Positions 7,888 to 17,205 of a stretch of 64,000 nucleotides of DNA are shown one piece after another (the first letter of the stretch is position 1; each line of letters starts with the position of its first letter). A program made the translations under genes and the position numbers. Source of the DNA: SXXH01 sp041165735. GTDB lineage: Bacteria > Planctomycetota > UBA1135 > GCA-002686595. The notes below the pieces were generated by a model, which ran no database searches, was not told the DNA's origin, and saw only the letters and a program-made list of their open reading frames with translations. The DNA is taken from positions 1 through 64,000 of the forward strand of contig JBKDQQ010000080.1 in assembly GCA_046341775.1 (NCBI GenBank), given 5' to 3'.

Positions 7888-9855
7888 ATGCCTCGTCCGC
7901 CCCTCGCCCTCGCCAGCGCCGTGCTGGTCTACTTGGCGCTGCGCCTGGCGATCCTGCTGACGAACTTCGACGCGGTCGCCTCGCCGCCGTTCGAGTTGTA
8001 CCCGATGGGCACGATGGCCGAGCTGGCGCTGCGCGGCGTCGAGTTCCCCGTGCGGTACTACTACGACAACGCCGCGGGGCAGCTCGTCTTCGGCCACGTC
8101 GCCATCCTCGCGTACGCCTTGCTGGGTTCGACCTACTTCGCGCTGAAGGCGATGACCATGGTGCTCGGGCTCGGGGCCCTGCTGCTCCTGTGGTTGCTGC
8201 TGGACCGGCACCACTCGCGTCGCGCCGCCATCGTCGGCGCGCACCTGTGGGCGCTCTCGCTGCCGCTCTTGACGCGCTATTCCATCACCTGCTCGGGGAA
8301 CCACTTCGAGAACCTGTTCTTCCTGCTGCTCTCGACCCTGCTGTTCTTCGAACTCCACCAGCGCGGCGCGTCCTTCGGGCGGCTCTTCGCGGCGGGATTC
8401 GGCGCGGGATTGTCGATCTTCGTCTTCATGGGGGCGCTCATCCCGGTGGGCATCCTCGCCTGCCTGCACCTCGGCTTGCGCGGCGCGCGAGCGAGCGTGC
8501 GCGACCTGCCGGCGCTCGCCGCGGGCCTCGGGGTCGGACTGGCGCCGCTGCTCGCCATCAACTACGCCACGAGCGGACGCATCCTCGGCTTCTTCGCCAC
8601 GCGGTTCAACGCGGCCGAGGGCGGACAACCGGCCAACTTGCCGCGCGAGCCGTTCCTCGATCGACTGGCGTTCTACGCGGATCGAGCGCCCCACGCCGCG
8701 CAGGTCCAGTCGAGTTGGCTCGAGCCGCAACCGGCGGGGCTCGTCGTCGCGCTCGTCGTGCTCGGGTTGTGGGTTTGGGGCGCGTGGGATTCGTTCCGCG
8801 AAGTGCCGCGGCTCGTGGCGGGAGTGTTCCGCTCGAGATCGGCGCACGAGCCGTGGTGCTCCAAGTGGTTCCAACGTTGCAAGCTGCTGCCGTGGACCTT
8901 GTACCTGCCGCTGTTCGTGGTCGCCTTCGGCATCAGCAACTTCAAGCTGGGCGACTTCGCCGGCACGCAGGAAGTCTCGGGCTACCGCTACTTCCTGCCC
9001 ACGGCGACGATGGCCATCGTGCTGGCGGCCGTGCTGTTCGACCGCTGCTGGGCGCGGGGCGGCTTGGCGCGCGCCGCGGGTTGCCTGCCCGCCGGCGTGC
9101 TGTTCGCGGCAGGCTCCACCAGCTTCGCCTGGATCGACGCCAGCGGCGCCGAGCTGGGCAATGGGCTGCGCTACGAAGGCTACAACTTCGCCCAGATGGC
9201 GCGCGGCTTCGTCTCTGGACGCAACGCCGTCCCTCGCGAGGAGATCGAACGACATCTGCGTTCCTATCCGCCCGAGGTGCGCACGCCCGTCCTGCGCGGG
9301 CTCGGCTTCAACTACGGCCTCATGGCCGCGCGCGCCGCGCGCAGGCGCCAAGGCGCGGATTGGCGCCTCGATCTGGACGAGCTGTGCGCCCCTTGGCCCG
9401 TGGAGTGGCGCGGGGAACTCGCCCACGCCGCGGGGACTTCCTTGCGCTGGTCGCTGCGCATGGCGGGCGGCGCCGCGGGCCTCGACGCCGAGCTGCGTCG
9501 ACTCGTGACGACCGACCCGGCCTTGGCTCGTCGCGCGCGCGCGGGCGCCGCGACCACCTCGGCCGGGCCCTTGATCGGTCCCGAGGCGCGCACGACCCTC
9601 GCCGAGAACGCGGACCTGTTGGGCATGCCGCTCGCGGGCGCGGAGGACTTCGCGCGCGGCGCCGGCCTCGTGGCCGGCAAGCTGCACGAGCGCGGCGTGG
9701 CGCGGGAGGTCGAGATGGCGGAAGCGCAGCGCGCCGCGCTGCGCGAGCGCGCCGACGGCACCGACGCCGCGGGGCGACGTGCGGCCTTCGAGGCCGGATG
9801 GGACGAGGGCGTGGCCGAAGCGCGCGCCTTCCGCGATCCCGACACTCGTCGCTGA
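7888..9855 (+). CDS. GT39-like polytopic membrane glycosyltransferase with a large soluble tail
   Basis: The 655-residue product has about ten to twelve hydrophobic segments between residues 5 and 420, then a soluble tail of about 230 residues rich in Arg and Ala. The arrangement, with a first membrane segment followed by a long external loop (FELYPMG region), is that of the GT-C fold (PMT/ArnT/GT39-like). Such enzymes use polyprenyl-phosphate sugars to modify proteins or lipids on the outer face. The adjacent GT2 enzyme would supply the donor. No single catalytic residue can be named with confidence, and the tail matches nothing I recognise. Confidence 0.7.
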   Translation: MPRPPLALASAVLVYLALRLAILLTNFDAVASPPFELYPMGTMAELALRGVEFPVRYYYDNAAGQLVFGHVAILAYALLGSTYFALKAMTMVLGLGALLLLWLLLDRHHSRRAAIVGAHLWALSLPLLTRYSITCSGNHFENLFFLLLSTLLFFELHQRGASFGRLFAAGFGAGLSIFVFMGALIPVGILACLHLGLRGARASVRDLPALAAGLGVGLAPLLAINYATSGRILGFFATRFNAAEGGQPANLPREPFLDRLAFYADRAPHAAQVQSSWLEPQPAGLVVALVVLGLWVWGAWDSFREVPRLVAGVFRSRSAHEPWCSKWFQRCKLLPWTLYLPLFVVAFGISNFKLGDFAGTQEVSGYRYFLPTATMAIVLAAVLFDRCWARGGLARAAGCLPAGVLFAAGSTSFAWIDASGAELGNGLRYEGYNFAQMARGFVSGRNAVPREEIERHLRSYPPEVRTPVLRGLGFNYGLMAARAARRRQGADWRLDLDELCAPWPVEWRGELAHAAGTSLRWSLRMAGGAAGLDAELRRLVTTDPALARRARAGAATTSAGPLIGPEARTTLAENADLLGMPLAGAEDFARGAGLVAGKLHERGVAREVEMAEAQRAALRERADGTDAAGRRAAFEAGWDEGVAEARAFRDPDTRR

Positions 9856-9931
9856 ATCCGGCGCGTCCGCGGCCCGCGCAGGTGCCACGGAACGCCGCAG
9901 TCGGTACAACAGTCGACCGCAACGCGCCACG

Positions 9932-12190
9932 ATGCCTTCTCCGCGCTCCTACCTCTCCATGCGTGCCGGCTGGTCGCCCTTCGGCCTGTCGCGCCAGAAG
10001 CCGCGCCACATCCGCGAGATGCTCAAGGTCGCCTGGGAGAACCGCGACAACCTGCGCTGGGCCTGGAAGGTGCTGACCAAGGGCGTGTGCGACGGCTGCG
10101 CGCTCGGCACCAGCGGCGTGCGCGACTGGACCTTGCCCGGGACGCACCTGTGCATGGTGCGGCTGGAGCTCCTGCGCTTGAACACCATGGGCGCGATGGA
10201 CGACGCGCTGCTCGCGGATGCCGCGCTCGCGCGACGCTCGAGCTCGAAGGAGCTGCGCGCCTTGGGACGCTTGTCGCGCCCGTTGCGCCGTCGCCGTGGC
10301 GAGCCGGGATTCACGCCCGTCCCCTACGAGGAAGCCCTGCGCGACATCGGAGCGCGCTTCGCGGCCGCCGGACCGCGCCGCTCGGCGATGTTCGTCACCA
10401 GTCGCGGCGTGACGAACGAGACCTACTTCGTCGCGCAGAAGGTCATGCGCTGGCTGGGCTCGAACCACGTCGACAACTCGGCGCGCCTGTGCCACGCCCC
10501 CAGCGGCGTCGCGCTCAAGTCGACCGTCGGGCACGCGGCGACGAGTTGCAGCTACACCGACTTCTTCGCGTCCGACCTGATCGTGTTCATCGGCTCCAAC
10601 CCGGCCAACGACCAACCGGTGACGATGAAGTACCTGGCGGAGGCGCGTCGCCGCGGAGCACGGGTCGTGTCCGTCAACACGGCGAAGGAGAGCGGCCTCG
10701 ACGCGTATTGGATCCCGTCCCAGCCGGTTTCCGCGCTGCTTGGAACGAAGATCTGCGAACGCACGTACCTCGTGGGCGCCGGGGGCGACCTGCCCTTCCT
10801 GCTGGGCGCGGCCAAGGTGCTCGTGGAGGCGGGGCGCGTGGATCTCGCCTGGATCCGCGAGCACGTCGATGGGCTGGAGGAGCTCGAGGCGAGCTTGCGC
10901 GCGTTGGACCTCGCCGTCCTCGCTCGACAAGCGGGCACGAGCGTGGCGGAGATCGCGGACTTCGCCGCCGAACTGGGCTCCGCCCCGCGCGGCATCCTCG
11001 TCTGGTCGATGGGCGTGACGCAGAACCGGAACGGCGCCGATGCCGTGCGCGCCATCGCCAACCTCGCCTTGCTGCGCGGCTGGCTCGGCAAGGAGGGCGT
11101 AGGGATCATGCCGATCCGCGGCCACTCGGGCGTGCAAGGCGGCTCGGAGATGGGCTGCTACCCCGCCGCGCTGCCGGGCAACCTGCCGCTCGACGAGGCC
11201 GGGGCGCGGCGCTTCTCCGAGCTGTGGGGCTTCGAAGTCCCGGCGTGGGAAGGCATGACCACGGTCGAGTCCTTCGAGGCGGCGCTGTCAGGCGAACTTG
11301 ACGCTTGGTGGTGCATCGGCGGCAACTTCCTCGAGACGATGCCCGACCCCGCCCGCGTCGAACAGGCCTTGGCGCGCATCCCCTTGCGGGTGCACTGCGA
11401 CATCGTCGCCACGAGCCAGATGCTGGTCGAGCCCGCGGACGTCGCCTACATCCTGCCGTCGAAGACGCGCTACGAGCAGGACGGAGGCGGCACGGAGACC
11501 ACGACCGAACGCCGGGTGGTGTACTCGCCGGAGCTCGACGGGCACCAGGTCGGCGAAAGCCGCGCGGAATGGCGCATGTTGTGCGACCTCGCGCGCCACG
11601 CCAAGCCCAGGGACTCGTGGCGCGTGCAGTACTCGTGCGGCGCCGACATCCGGGCCGACATCGAACGCAGCGTGCCTTCCTACGCGGGCATCGCCAAGTT
11701 GTCGCGCCAAGGCGACCAGTTCCAATGGGGCGGTCCGCGCTTGTACGCCGACGGCCGCTTCCCCTTCCCCGACGGAAAGGCGCGCTTCGCCGTCCTCGCG
11801 CCGTCGATCCCCTACGAGGGCGAGACCAACGTCGCTTGCGAAGTCCGCGAGCTCGGATCCGCGCCGCGCCGCTTCCGCCTCGCCACGCGGCGGGGGAAGC
11901 AGTTCAACTCGATGATCCAGCGCGAGGTCGACCCGCTGACCGGCGCGTCGCGCGACCACATCTACATGCACGCCGACGACGCGGCGGCGCTCGGCCTGCG
12001 CGCCGACGACCGGATCGTGCTCTCCAACGAACATGGACGCTTCCACGGTCGGGTGTTCCTCGCCGAGGTCGCGCGCGGCTCCCTGCAAGGGCACTGGCCC
12101 GAGCTGAACCAACTGCTGCCCTACGGCCGGATCGAACCCGAAGGCGGCGTGCCGGACTACAACGCCTGGGTGGATGTGCGCCGGGCCTGA
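9932..12190 (+). CDS. FdhF/YdeP-family molybdopterin oxidoreductase
   Basis: This 752-residue enzyme belongs to the YdeP branch of the formate dehydrogenase-like molybdopterin oxidoreductases. It shows the family N-terminus with KGVCDGCALG (Cys53 and Cys56), then the cofactor-binding stretches FVTSRGVTNE, NSARLCHAPSG and MPIRGHSGVQG, and a C-terminal molydopterin dinucleotide-binding domain. There is no ordinary four-Cys N-terminal [4Fe-4S] motif and no Tat signal, so it should be cytoplasmic. YdeP-type proteins are linked to acid resistance and formate or other redox chemistry, but the substrate here is unknown. I chose the ATG at 9932 from the family start; no Mo-cofactor genes are nearby. 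Confidence 0.85.
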   Translation: MPSPRSYLSMRAGWSPFGLSRQKPRHIREMLKVAWENRDNLRWAWKVLTKGVCDGCALGTSGVRDWTLPGTHLCMVRLELLRLNTMGAMDDALLADAALARRSSSKELRALGRLSRPLRRRRGEPGFTPVPYEEALRDIGARFAAAGPRRSAMFVTSRGVTNETYFVAQKVMRWLGSNHVDNSARLCHAPSGVALKSTVGHAATSCSYTDFFASDLIVFIGSNPANDQPVTMKYLAEARRRGARVVSVNTAKESGLDAYWIPSQPVSALLGTKICERTYLVGAGGDLPFLLGAAKVLVEAGRVDLAWIREHVDGLEELEASLRALDLAVLARQAGTSVAEIADFAAELGSAPRGILVWSMGVTQNRNGADAVRAIANLALLRGWLGKEGVGIMPIRGHSGVQGGSEMGCYPAALPGNLPLDEAGARRFSELWGFEVPAWEGMTTVESFEAALSGELDAWWCIGGNFLETMPDPARVEQALARIPLRVHCDIVATSQMLVEPADVAYILPSKTRYEQDGGGTETTTERRVVYSPELDGHQVGESRAEWRMLCDLARHAKPRDSWRVQYSCGADIRADIERSVPSYAGIAKLSRQGDQFQWGGPRLYADGRFPFPDGKARFAVLAPSIPYEGETNVACEVRELGSAPRRFRLATRRGKQFNSMIQREVDPLTGASRDHIYMHADDAAALGLRADDRIVLSNEHGRFHGRVFLAEVARGSLQGHWPELNQLLPYGRIEPEGGVPDYNAWVDVRRA

Positions 12191-12361
12191 TACGGGCCAA
12201 GGCGCTGCATCCGACGACCAACCGCGGCCGTAAGGTCGACGGTCCGGATGATGGACTCTGGAAGAGAGGCGCCCCTTGGCGCATCCTTTCGGCCCACGCC
12301 TGACCGGCACTCGTCGCATCGCGGCGGGCGCCACCGAACCACCCGCGAACGCACCACGCCC

Positions 12362-12952
12362 ATGAAGTACTTCGTCCTCGTCGCCCTCGCACTGCCCGTC
12401 GCCTTCTGGTCGGCCTCCGCCACGCAACCCGTGGCGAGCGCGCCGGTCGCCGCCGCCAAGACCTTGAAGGTCGACGGGGTGCACTCCTCGATCGTGTTCC
12501 GCTGCATGCACCTGAACACCGCCTGGGCCTACGGCCGCTTCGACAAGTTCGAGGGCAACATCGTGCTCGACGGCGCCAACAGCAAGGTCGAGCTCGAGAT
12601 CGATCCCGCCAGCGTGAACACCGCCAACGGCGGCCGCGACGACCACCTGCGCGGCCCCGACTTCTTCGACGTCAAGCAGTTCCCCAAGGCCAGCTTCAAG
12701 TCGACCAAGGTCGTGCCCGACGGCGAGTCGAAGATGAAGGTCGATGGCGACCTCACCCTCCACGGCGTCACCAAGCCCATCAGCTTCGTGGTCGAGAAGA
12801 CCGGCTCGGTCGACGACCCGAAGTTCGGCAAGAAGACCGGCTTCCACGCCACCCTCGTCGTGAAGCGCAGCGAGTTCGGCATCACCTACATGAAGGGCGG
12901 CCTCGGCGAGGACGTCGAGTTCATGGTGTCGCTCGAGGCGAACGAAGGCTGA
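12362..12952 (+). CDS. YceI-family secreted lipocalin-like protein
   Basis: The 196-residue protein has a signal peptide of about 20 residues and then a single YceI domain: DGVHSSIVFRCMHLN at the start, LEIDPASVNT and DHLRGPDFFDVKQFP in the middle, and DLTLHGVTKPI near the end. YceI proteins form a beta-barrel that binds polyisoprenoid or other hydrophobic molecules in the periplasm. The ATG at 12362 gives the signal peptide directly. It is 171 bases after the YdeP gene, and a TAAGGT at 12231-12236 is a weak promoter candidate. Function beyond lipid binding is not evident. Confidence 0.9.
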   Translation: MKYFVLVALALPVAFWSASATQPVASAPVAAAKTLKVDGVHSSIVFRCMHLNTAWAYGRFDKFEGNIVLDGANSKVELEIDPASVNTANGGRDDHLRGPDFFDVKQFPKASFKSTKVVPDGESKMKVDGDLTLHGVTKPISFVVEKTGSVDDPKFGKKTGFHATLVVKRSEFGITYMKGGLGEDVEFMVSLEANEG

Positions 12953-12992
12953 GTTCCCGCGCCGAACTTCCCCACGCTCCGGCGGCGACACC

Positions 12993-13865
12993 ATGGAGAC
13001 CTTGCGAGAAGTGCTCGCCACCGTGGTGGCGCCCGCCGCCATCGCCCTGATCGTGCTCGGCAGCGCGCGCGTGCGCGCCATGCGGGCCATGGGGCCGCAG
13101 GCGGCCATGGCTCCTCTGCCCGGCGACGGAGCGTTGGCGTTGGCCGGCGCCTACTTGGCGGTCCACCTCGCCTTGTTCGGCGAGTTGCCCTTGCCCGCCG
13201 ATGATCGACAGATCGGCTTCCAGCACAAGCTCGCGTGGCTCGTGCTGGGGGTCGGCCTGGCTTCGCCCCTCTTGTCGCTGCCGCGCGTGCCGCGCTTCCT
13301 GCAACTCGTGCTGGCCTGCACCGCGGCCGTGCTCGTGGCCCGCTTCGGCCTCGAGCAGGCCTGGCAAGGCATCTGGGGTTGGGTCGGGCGGCTGCTGGTG
13401 GCCCTCGGGATCTACATCTGGATCGTGTGGCAGGATCGATTGGCCGCGCGCCTGCCCGGTCTCGCCATGCCCGCGGCCATGGCGACCGCCTTGGCCGGCT
13501 CGGCGGTGGTCGCCGTCCTGTCGCGCAGCGCTTCGGACGCGCAACGCCTGGGCGGACTGGCGGCGGCGTGCGGCGGCCTGGCGCTGCTCGCCCTGCTCCA
13601 ACGCGGCACGCGCTTCTCCGCCGGCGCGGTGCTGGTCGTCGTCCTCGCGACCGCGGGCATCTTCATCCAGCGCTGGATCTACGACCTGCCCCTCGCTGCA
13701 CTCGGCTTGCTCGTGTTGGCCTTCGCCGCGCCCGGCGCCGTCGCCACGCGCGTCGACGGCGAGTGGCGCCGCACGCTCGTCGCCTGCGGTCTGGCCTTGG
13801 CCGCTTGCGCCGCGGCGGGTCTCGTCGCATGGAGCGCGGCTCCCGCTCCGAATCCGTACGGTTGA
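12993..13865 (+). CDS. uncharacterised polytopic membrane protein
   Basis: This 290-residue protein has eight or nine hydrophobic segments and almost no soluble part. The only marked charged regions are short loops such as ARVRAMRAMG near residue 30 and LPADDRQIGFQHK near residue 70. I do not recognise a family. It follows the YceI gene by 40 bases in the same direction, so the two may be co-transcribed, and it ends before a strong hairpin. Codon usage is like that of the neighbours, so it is a real gene despite the simple composition. Confidence 0.65.
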   Translation: METLREVLATVVAPAAIALIVLGSARVRAMRAMGPQAAMAPLPGDGALALAGAYLAVHLALFGELPLPADDRQIGFQHKLAWLVLGVGLASPLLSLPRVPRFLQLVLACTAAVLVARFGLEQAWQGIWGWVGRLLVALGIYIWIVWQDRLAARLPGLAMPAAMATALAGSAVVAVLSRSASDAQRLGGLAAACGGLALLALLQRGTRFSAGAVLVVVLATAGIFIQRWIYDLPLAALGLLVLAFAAPGAVATRVDGEWRRTLVACGLALAACAAAGLVAWSAAPAPNPYG

Positions 13866-13884
13866 GCGTGGCGGTCGCCTCCGG

Positions 13885-13909
13885 CGGTCCGGAAGGCCCC
13901 TCCGGACCG
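13885..13909. terminator. 9-bp perfect hairpin after the membrane protein gene
   Basis: CGGTCCGGA and TCCGGACCG pair perfectly around a seven-base loop, 19 bases after the stop of the preceding gene. No U tract follows. It probably ends the YceI unit before the photolyase gene. Confidence 0.5.
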
Positions 13910-13936
13910 GCGCATCCGCCGCGCGTGCACGGCGCG

Positions 13937-13942
13937 TAGTCA
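13937..13942 (+). promoter_or_regulatory. putative -10 box (TAGTCA) for the photolyase gene
   Basis: TAGTCA ends six bases before the ATG at 13949. Initiation at the usual distance would fall on the start codon, giving a leaderless mRNA. No clear -35 element is seen. Confidence 0.3.
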
Positions 13943-13948
13943 AGACGC

Positions 13949-15463
13949 ATGCCCGCGCACCAATCCGCACCCACGACCCGCTTGCGCGTCCTCGTCGACG
14001 CGCCTTGCCGCCGCAAGAACCAAGGTGCGCGCCATGTGCTGCACTGGATGACTTCCTACCGGCGCACGCACTACAACCACGCCCTGCAGCACGCGGTGGC
14101 GCGCGCCGCGGAACTGGAGTTGCCGCTCGTCGTGTTCGAGCCCCTGCGCGCCGGCTACCCCCACGCGAGCGATCGGCACCACGCCTTCGTCGTCGAAGGC
14201 ATGCGCGACACGGCCAAGCGCTGCGCGGCCGCGGGCGTCGCCTACCTGCCGTGGATCGAGCCCGAACCCGGCGCGGGCAAGGGCCTGCTGGCGCGGCTCG
14301 CCAAGGACGCGGCGCTGGTCGTCACCGACGACTGGCCCGGCTTCTTCGTGCCGCGCATGCTGGAGGCGGCGGCCAAGGCCATCGACACGCGTCTCGAGGC
14401 CGTCGATTCGACCGGCCTCTGCCCGCAGTCGGAGATGACGCGCGAGTTCGCGCGCGCCTTCGACTTCCGCCGCCACCTGCAGAAGGTGCTTGCGCCGCAT
14501 CTCGCGCCTTCGCAGCTGCCGCGTCCGGACGCGTTGGCCGGCGCCGAGGCCCTGCCGAGCCTGGGCGCGTTCGAGGCGCCGCGCGGCTGGTACTCGCCCA
14601 CCAAGGACATCCTCACGCGCGGCCGCGCCGCCCTCGGGTGCTTGCCCATCGACCACGCCGTGCCGCCGGTCGCCGCCATCGGCTGCGAGGTCGAAGGGCG
14701 CAGGAGGACCGCCGACTTCGTGCGCGCGCGGCTGCCGCGCTACGGCGAAGAGCGTTCGGAACCCGGCTCGGACGCCTCCTCCGGCCTGTCGCCGTGGATC
14801 CACTTCGGGCAGGTGTCGGCCCACGAGCTGCTCGACCTGGTCGGCCGTCAAGAAAACTGGACAGTGGCCTCCATGTCCGGTCGCGCCAACGGCTCCCGCG
14901 ACGGGTGGTGGGGCCTCGGCGCCTCGGCCGAGGCCTTCATGGACGAACTGGTCACCTGGCGCGAACTGGGTGTCGCCTACAACCTGCGCCACGGCGAACG
15001 CCATGACTACGAAGCCCTGCCGGAATGGGCGAGGCGCACGCTGGACGAGCACGCCGTCGATCGACGCGAGCACCTCTACGGGCTGGACGCGCTCGAGGCG
15101 GCGCGCACGCACGATCCACTGTGGAACGCGGCGCAGCGCCAGTTGCTGGTGGAAGGCGTGATCCACAACTACCTGCGCATGCTGTGGGGCAAGAAGGTCG
15201 TCGAGTGGAGCGAGAGTCCGCGCGAGGCGCTGCGGATGCTGATCCACCTCAACAACCGCTGGGCCGTCGACGGACGCGATCCCAACAGCTTGTCGGGGAT
15301 CTACTGGTGCCTCGGCCGCTACGATCGGCCTTGGGCGCCCAAGCGCGAGGTCTTCGGCACCATCCGCTGGATGAGCAGCGAGAACACCGCCCGCAAGTTC
15401 AAGGTCAAGCCCTACCTCGCCAAGCACGCCGAGACCGGCGCCCAAGCAGCCCTCTGGAACTGA
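13949..15463 (+). CDS. class II CPD deoxyribodipyrimidine photolyase
   Basis: This 504-residue flavoprotein repairs cyclobutane pyrimidine dimers with light. It is class II by its motifs: DELVTWRELGVAYN near residue 333, WNAAQRQLLVEG and RMLWGKKVVEW near residues 390-420, and DGRDPNSLSGIYW and DRPWAPKREVFG in the FAD-binding C-terminal part. The N-terminal antenna domain begins with RVLVDAPCRRKNQGARHVLHWM. Length fits the class. It stands alone as a plus-strand gene with a possible leaderless start and ends in a bidirectional terminator shared with the convergent operon. Confidence 0.92.
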   Translation: MPAHQSAPTTRLRVLVDAPCRRKNQGARHVLHWMTSYRRTHYNHALQHAVARAAELELPLVVFEPLRAGYPHASDRHHAFVVEGMRDTAKRCAAAGVAYLPWIEPEPGAGKGLLARLAKDAALVVTDDWPGFFVPRMLEAAAKAIDTRLEAVDSTGLCPQSEMTREFARAFDFRRHLQKVLAPHLAPSQLPRPDALAGAEALPSLGAFEAPRGWYSPTKDILTRGRAALGCLPIDHAVPPVAAIGCEVEGRRRTADFVRARLPRYGEERSEPGSDASSGLSPWIHFGQVSAHELLDLVGRQENWTVASMSGRANGSRDGWWGLGASAEAFMDELVTWRELGVAYNLRHGERHDYEALPEWARRTLDEHAVDRREHLYGLDALEAARTHDPLWNAAQRQLLVEGVIHNYLRMLWGKKVVEWSESPREALRMLIHLNNRWAVDGRDPNSLSGIYWCLGRYDRPWAPKREVFGTIRWMSSENTARKFKVKPYLAKHAETGAQAALWN

Positions 15464-15502
15464 GCCGCTGCCGAGTCGCGCGGAGGCGCGAGCGGCACGG
15501 CT
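15463..15502. terminator. bidirectional nested hairpin between convergent genes
   Basis: AGCCG (15463-15467) pairs with CGGCT (15498-15502) and TGCCG with CGGCA, with one bulged C. A further TCGCGC/GCGCGA stem (15476-15491) is capped by GGAG. It fills the whole gap between the photolyase stop and the AI-2E-type stop. It has no U tract, but its place between convergent genes makes it a likely two-way terminator. Confidence 0.7.
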
Positions 15503-16723
15503 TCAACCAGACTTGCCTTCGGCCGGCGGCGCGCCGGTCTCCTCGGCGAACTTCTCCAGCATCGGCACGAGGAACTCGCGCCCCAGGATGACCAATGTGG
15601 CGGCCAAGGGCAGCGCGATGAGGAGGCCGAACATGCCCATCGCCGCTCCGCCAGCCATCAAGGCGAAGATCACGACCACGGTGTGGAGGCCCAGCTTGTC
15701 GCCGATGATGCGCGGAATCAGCAGGTAGTTCTCCAACGCCTCGGCCACGGCGAAGACGATGCCCGCGCGCAGGAAGGCTTCGAGCAGGCTGTACTCGAGG
15801 AAGCCGACCACCATCGCCATGCTGAATCCCACCAAGGTCCCGACGAACGGGATGAGCGAGAGCGCGCCCGAGCCGATGCCCAGCAGCAGCGCGAAGTCGA
15901 CGCCGGCGACCCACAGGCCGAGCGCGAGGATGCCGCCCTTGGCGGCCGCCACCAGCAGCCTGCCGCGGAAGAAGGTCGAGAGCACCTCGCCGATCTGCGA
16001 GCCGATCTTGACCAGCTTCTCGCGCTCGGACCGCGGCAGGTACTTGGCCACGAAGCGGTGGATGCGCTCGAGCTCGAACAACAGGAAGTAGGTGTAGATC
16101 GGCAGCAGGAAGACGAGGGCGACGAAGTCGAGCAGGCTGCCGAAGATCTTCTGCAGGAACAGCACGAGGCCGCCCGCCGCGCGCAGGCCGAGTTCGCCTG
16201 CTTGCTGGCGCTGGCTGTCCGTGAACCACGAGTCCCACCACGTGCGCAGCGCGGCCGCCAACTGCGCCGACCCCACGGGCGACGGCGCGGCCGCCTCGGC
16301 CTCGGCGCCCGGCGCTTGCGTGGCCTCGCGCAATCCGTCGCGCACCTCGGGGAAGAACTGCAGCAGCCAATCGACTTCGCGCGAATGGTCCTGCAGCGCC
16401 TGCTCGACGCGCGCCTCGATCTGGTGCCCGATGCCATCGGGGCGCGTGAACTCGCGTCCGAGGGCCTTGCCCTGGAACCACAGGAGCACGACGGTGCTCG
16501 CCACCGCCACGGCGAAGGCCGCGAAGATGAAGTTGACCGCGGTGCGCCGGCGCCAGCGACGACGCTCGAGCCACAACACCAGCGGGTGCAGGATGAAGGC
16601 CGTCAAGTAGCCGAGGATCAGCGGGTTGACCACGCTGCGCACCTCGTACAGGAACCAGCCGAGGAACAGCACCAGCGCCGCCAAGGCGAGGTTGCGCCAC
16701 AAGGGAGGCATGCGCTCGATCAC
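15503..16723 (-). CDS. AI-2E transporter family (TqsA/PerM-like) membrane protein
   Basis: The 406-residue protein has the family layout: two or three N-terminal membrane segments, a long periplasmic-type region (about residues 80-190), then a C-terminal block of segments with LLGIGSGALSLIPFVGTLVG and NYLLIPRIIGDKLGLHTV. Family members export small molecules or ions; the name AI-2E covers proteins of varied substrate. The GTG at 16723 overlaps the TGA of the upstream gene and follows GGAGG, so I prefer it to the ATG at 16711. It ends a replication-related operon, with no obvious functional tie to it. Confidence 0.88.
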   Translation of the reverse strand: MIERMPPLWRNLALAALVLFLGWFLYEVRSVVNPLILGYLTAFILHPLVLWLERRRWRRRTAVNFIFAAFAVAVASTVVLLWFQGKALGREFTRPDGIGHQIEARVEQALQDHSREVDWLLQFFPEVRDGLREATQAPGAEAEAAAPSPVGSAQLAAALRTWWDSWFTDSQRQQAGELGLRAAGGLVLFLQKIFGSLLDFVALVFLLPIYTYFLLFELERIHRFVAKYLPRSEREKLVKIGSQIGEVLSTFFRGRLLVAAAKGGILALGLWVAGVDFALLLGIGSGALSLIPFVGTLVGFSMAMVVGFLEYSLLEAFLRAGIVFAVAEALENYLLIPRIIGDKLGLHTVVVIFALMAGGAAMGMFGLLIALPLAATLVILGREFLVPMLEKFAEETGAPPAEGKSG

Positions 16724-17130
16724 GGTTGGCTTCCTCCGGGAGCCGTCCAATCCGCCGGCAGGCTGGGACGGTACTCGCGCACGAACCACGCGTCGAAGTC
16801 GAAGCCGTCGCGGAAGTCGTCGATGGTGTCCGACTCCTGGCGGTTCAGCAGTCCCGCTTCCACCAGCAGGAACACGATGCGCCCCCAATCCATCGTTTCG
16901 TGGACGCCCCACGCGCGCCAGACCGGCGCGGCGAGCGGGCCGAAGACCTCGCGGGCGTGGGCACGCAACCCGAGCACGAGCTCCTGGCCGGTGACATGGC
17001 GCTCCTTGCCTTGCGCGTCGCCGCGCCCCGCCAGTTGGATCGCCGTGTCGAGCGATTCATAGAGGAATTGGAAGGCCTCGGGCGCGTAGCGCCCGTCCTG
17101 CAAGGCCAGCTTGCGCACGCTGTCGCTCAA
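16720..17130 (-). CDS. Minf_1886-type small conserved protein
   Basis: This 136-residue protein matches the Minf_1886 family (TIGR04138) known from Planctomycetes and Verrucomicrobia. Visible family features are RYAPEAFQFLYESLD near the start, HVTGQELVLGLRAHAREVFG around residue 45, and WGRIVFLLVEAGLLNRQESDTIDDF around residue 82. It has no signal peptide and no catalytic motif, so a cytoplasmic structural or regulatory role is likely; the function is unknown. Its presence is the best taxonomic hint in the window. The next gene starts inside its stop codon. Confidence 0.82.
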   Translation of the reverse strand: MSDSVRKLALQDGRYAPEAFQFLYESLDTAIQLAGRGDAQGKERHVTGQELVLGLRAHAREVFGPLAAPVWRAWGVHETMDWGRIVFLLVEAGLLNRQESDTIDDFRDGFDFDAWFVREYRPSLPADWTAPGGSQP

Positions 17131-17205
17131 GGTTGGTTCGTGTCCGGCTGTCGCATCGCCATTTCGCTCGGGAGCGGCGCGCTCCGAGGCGCCCCGCCGA
17201 AGGGT

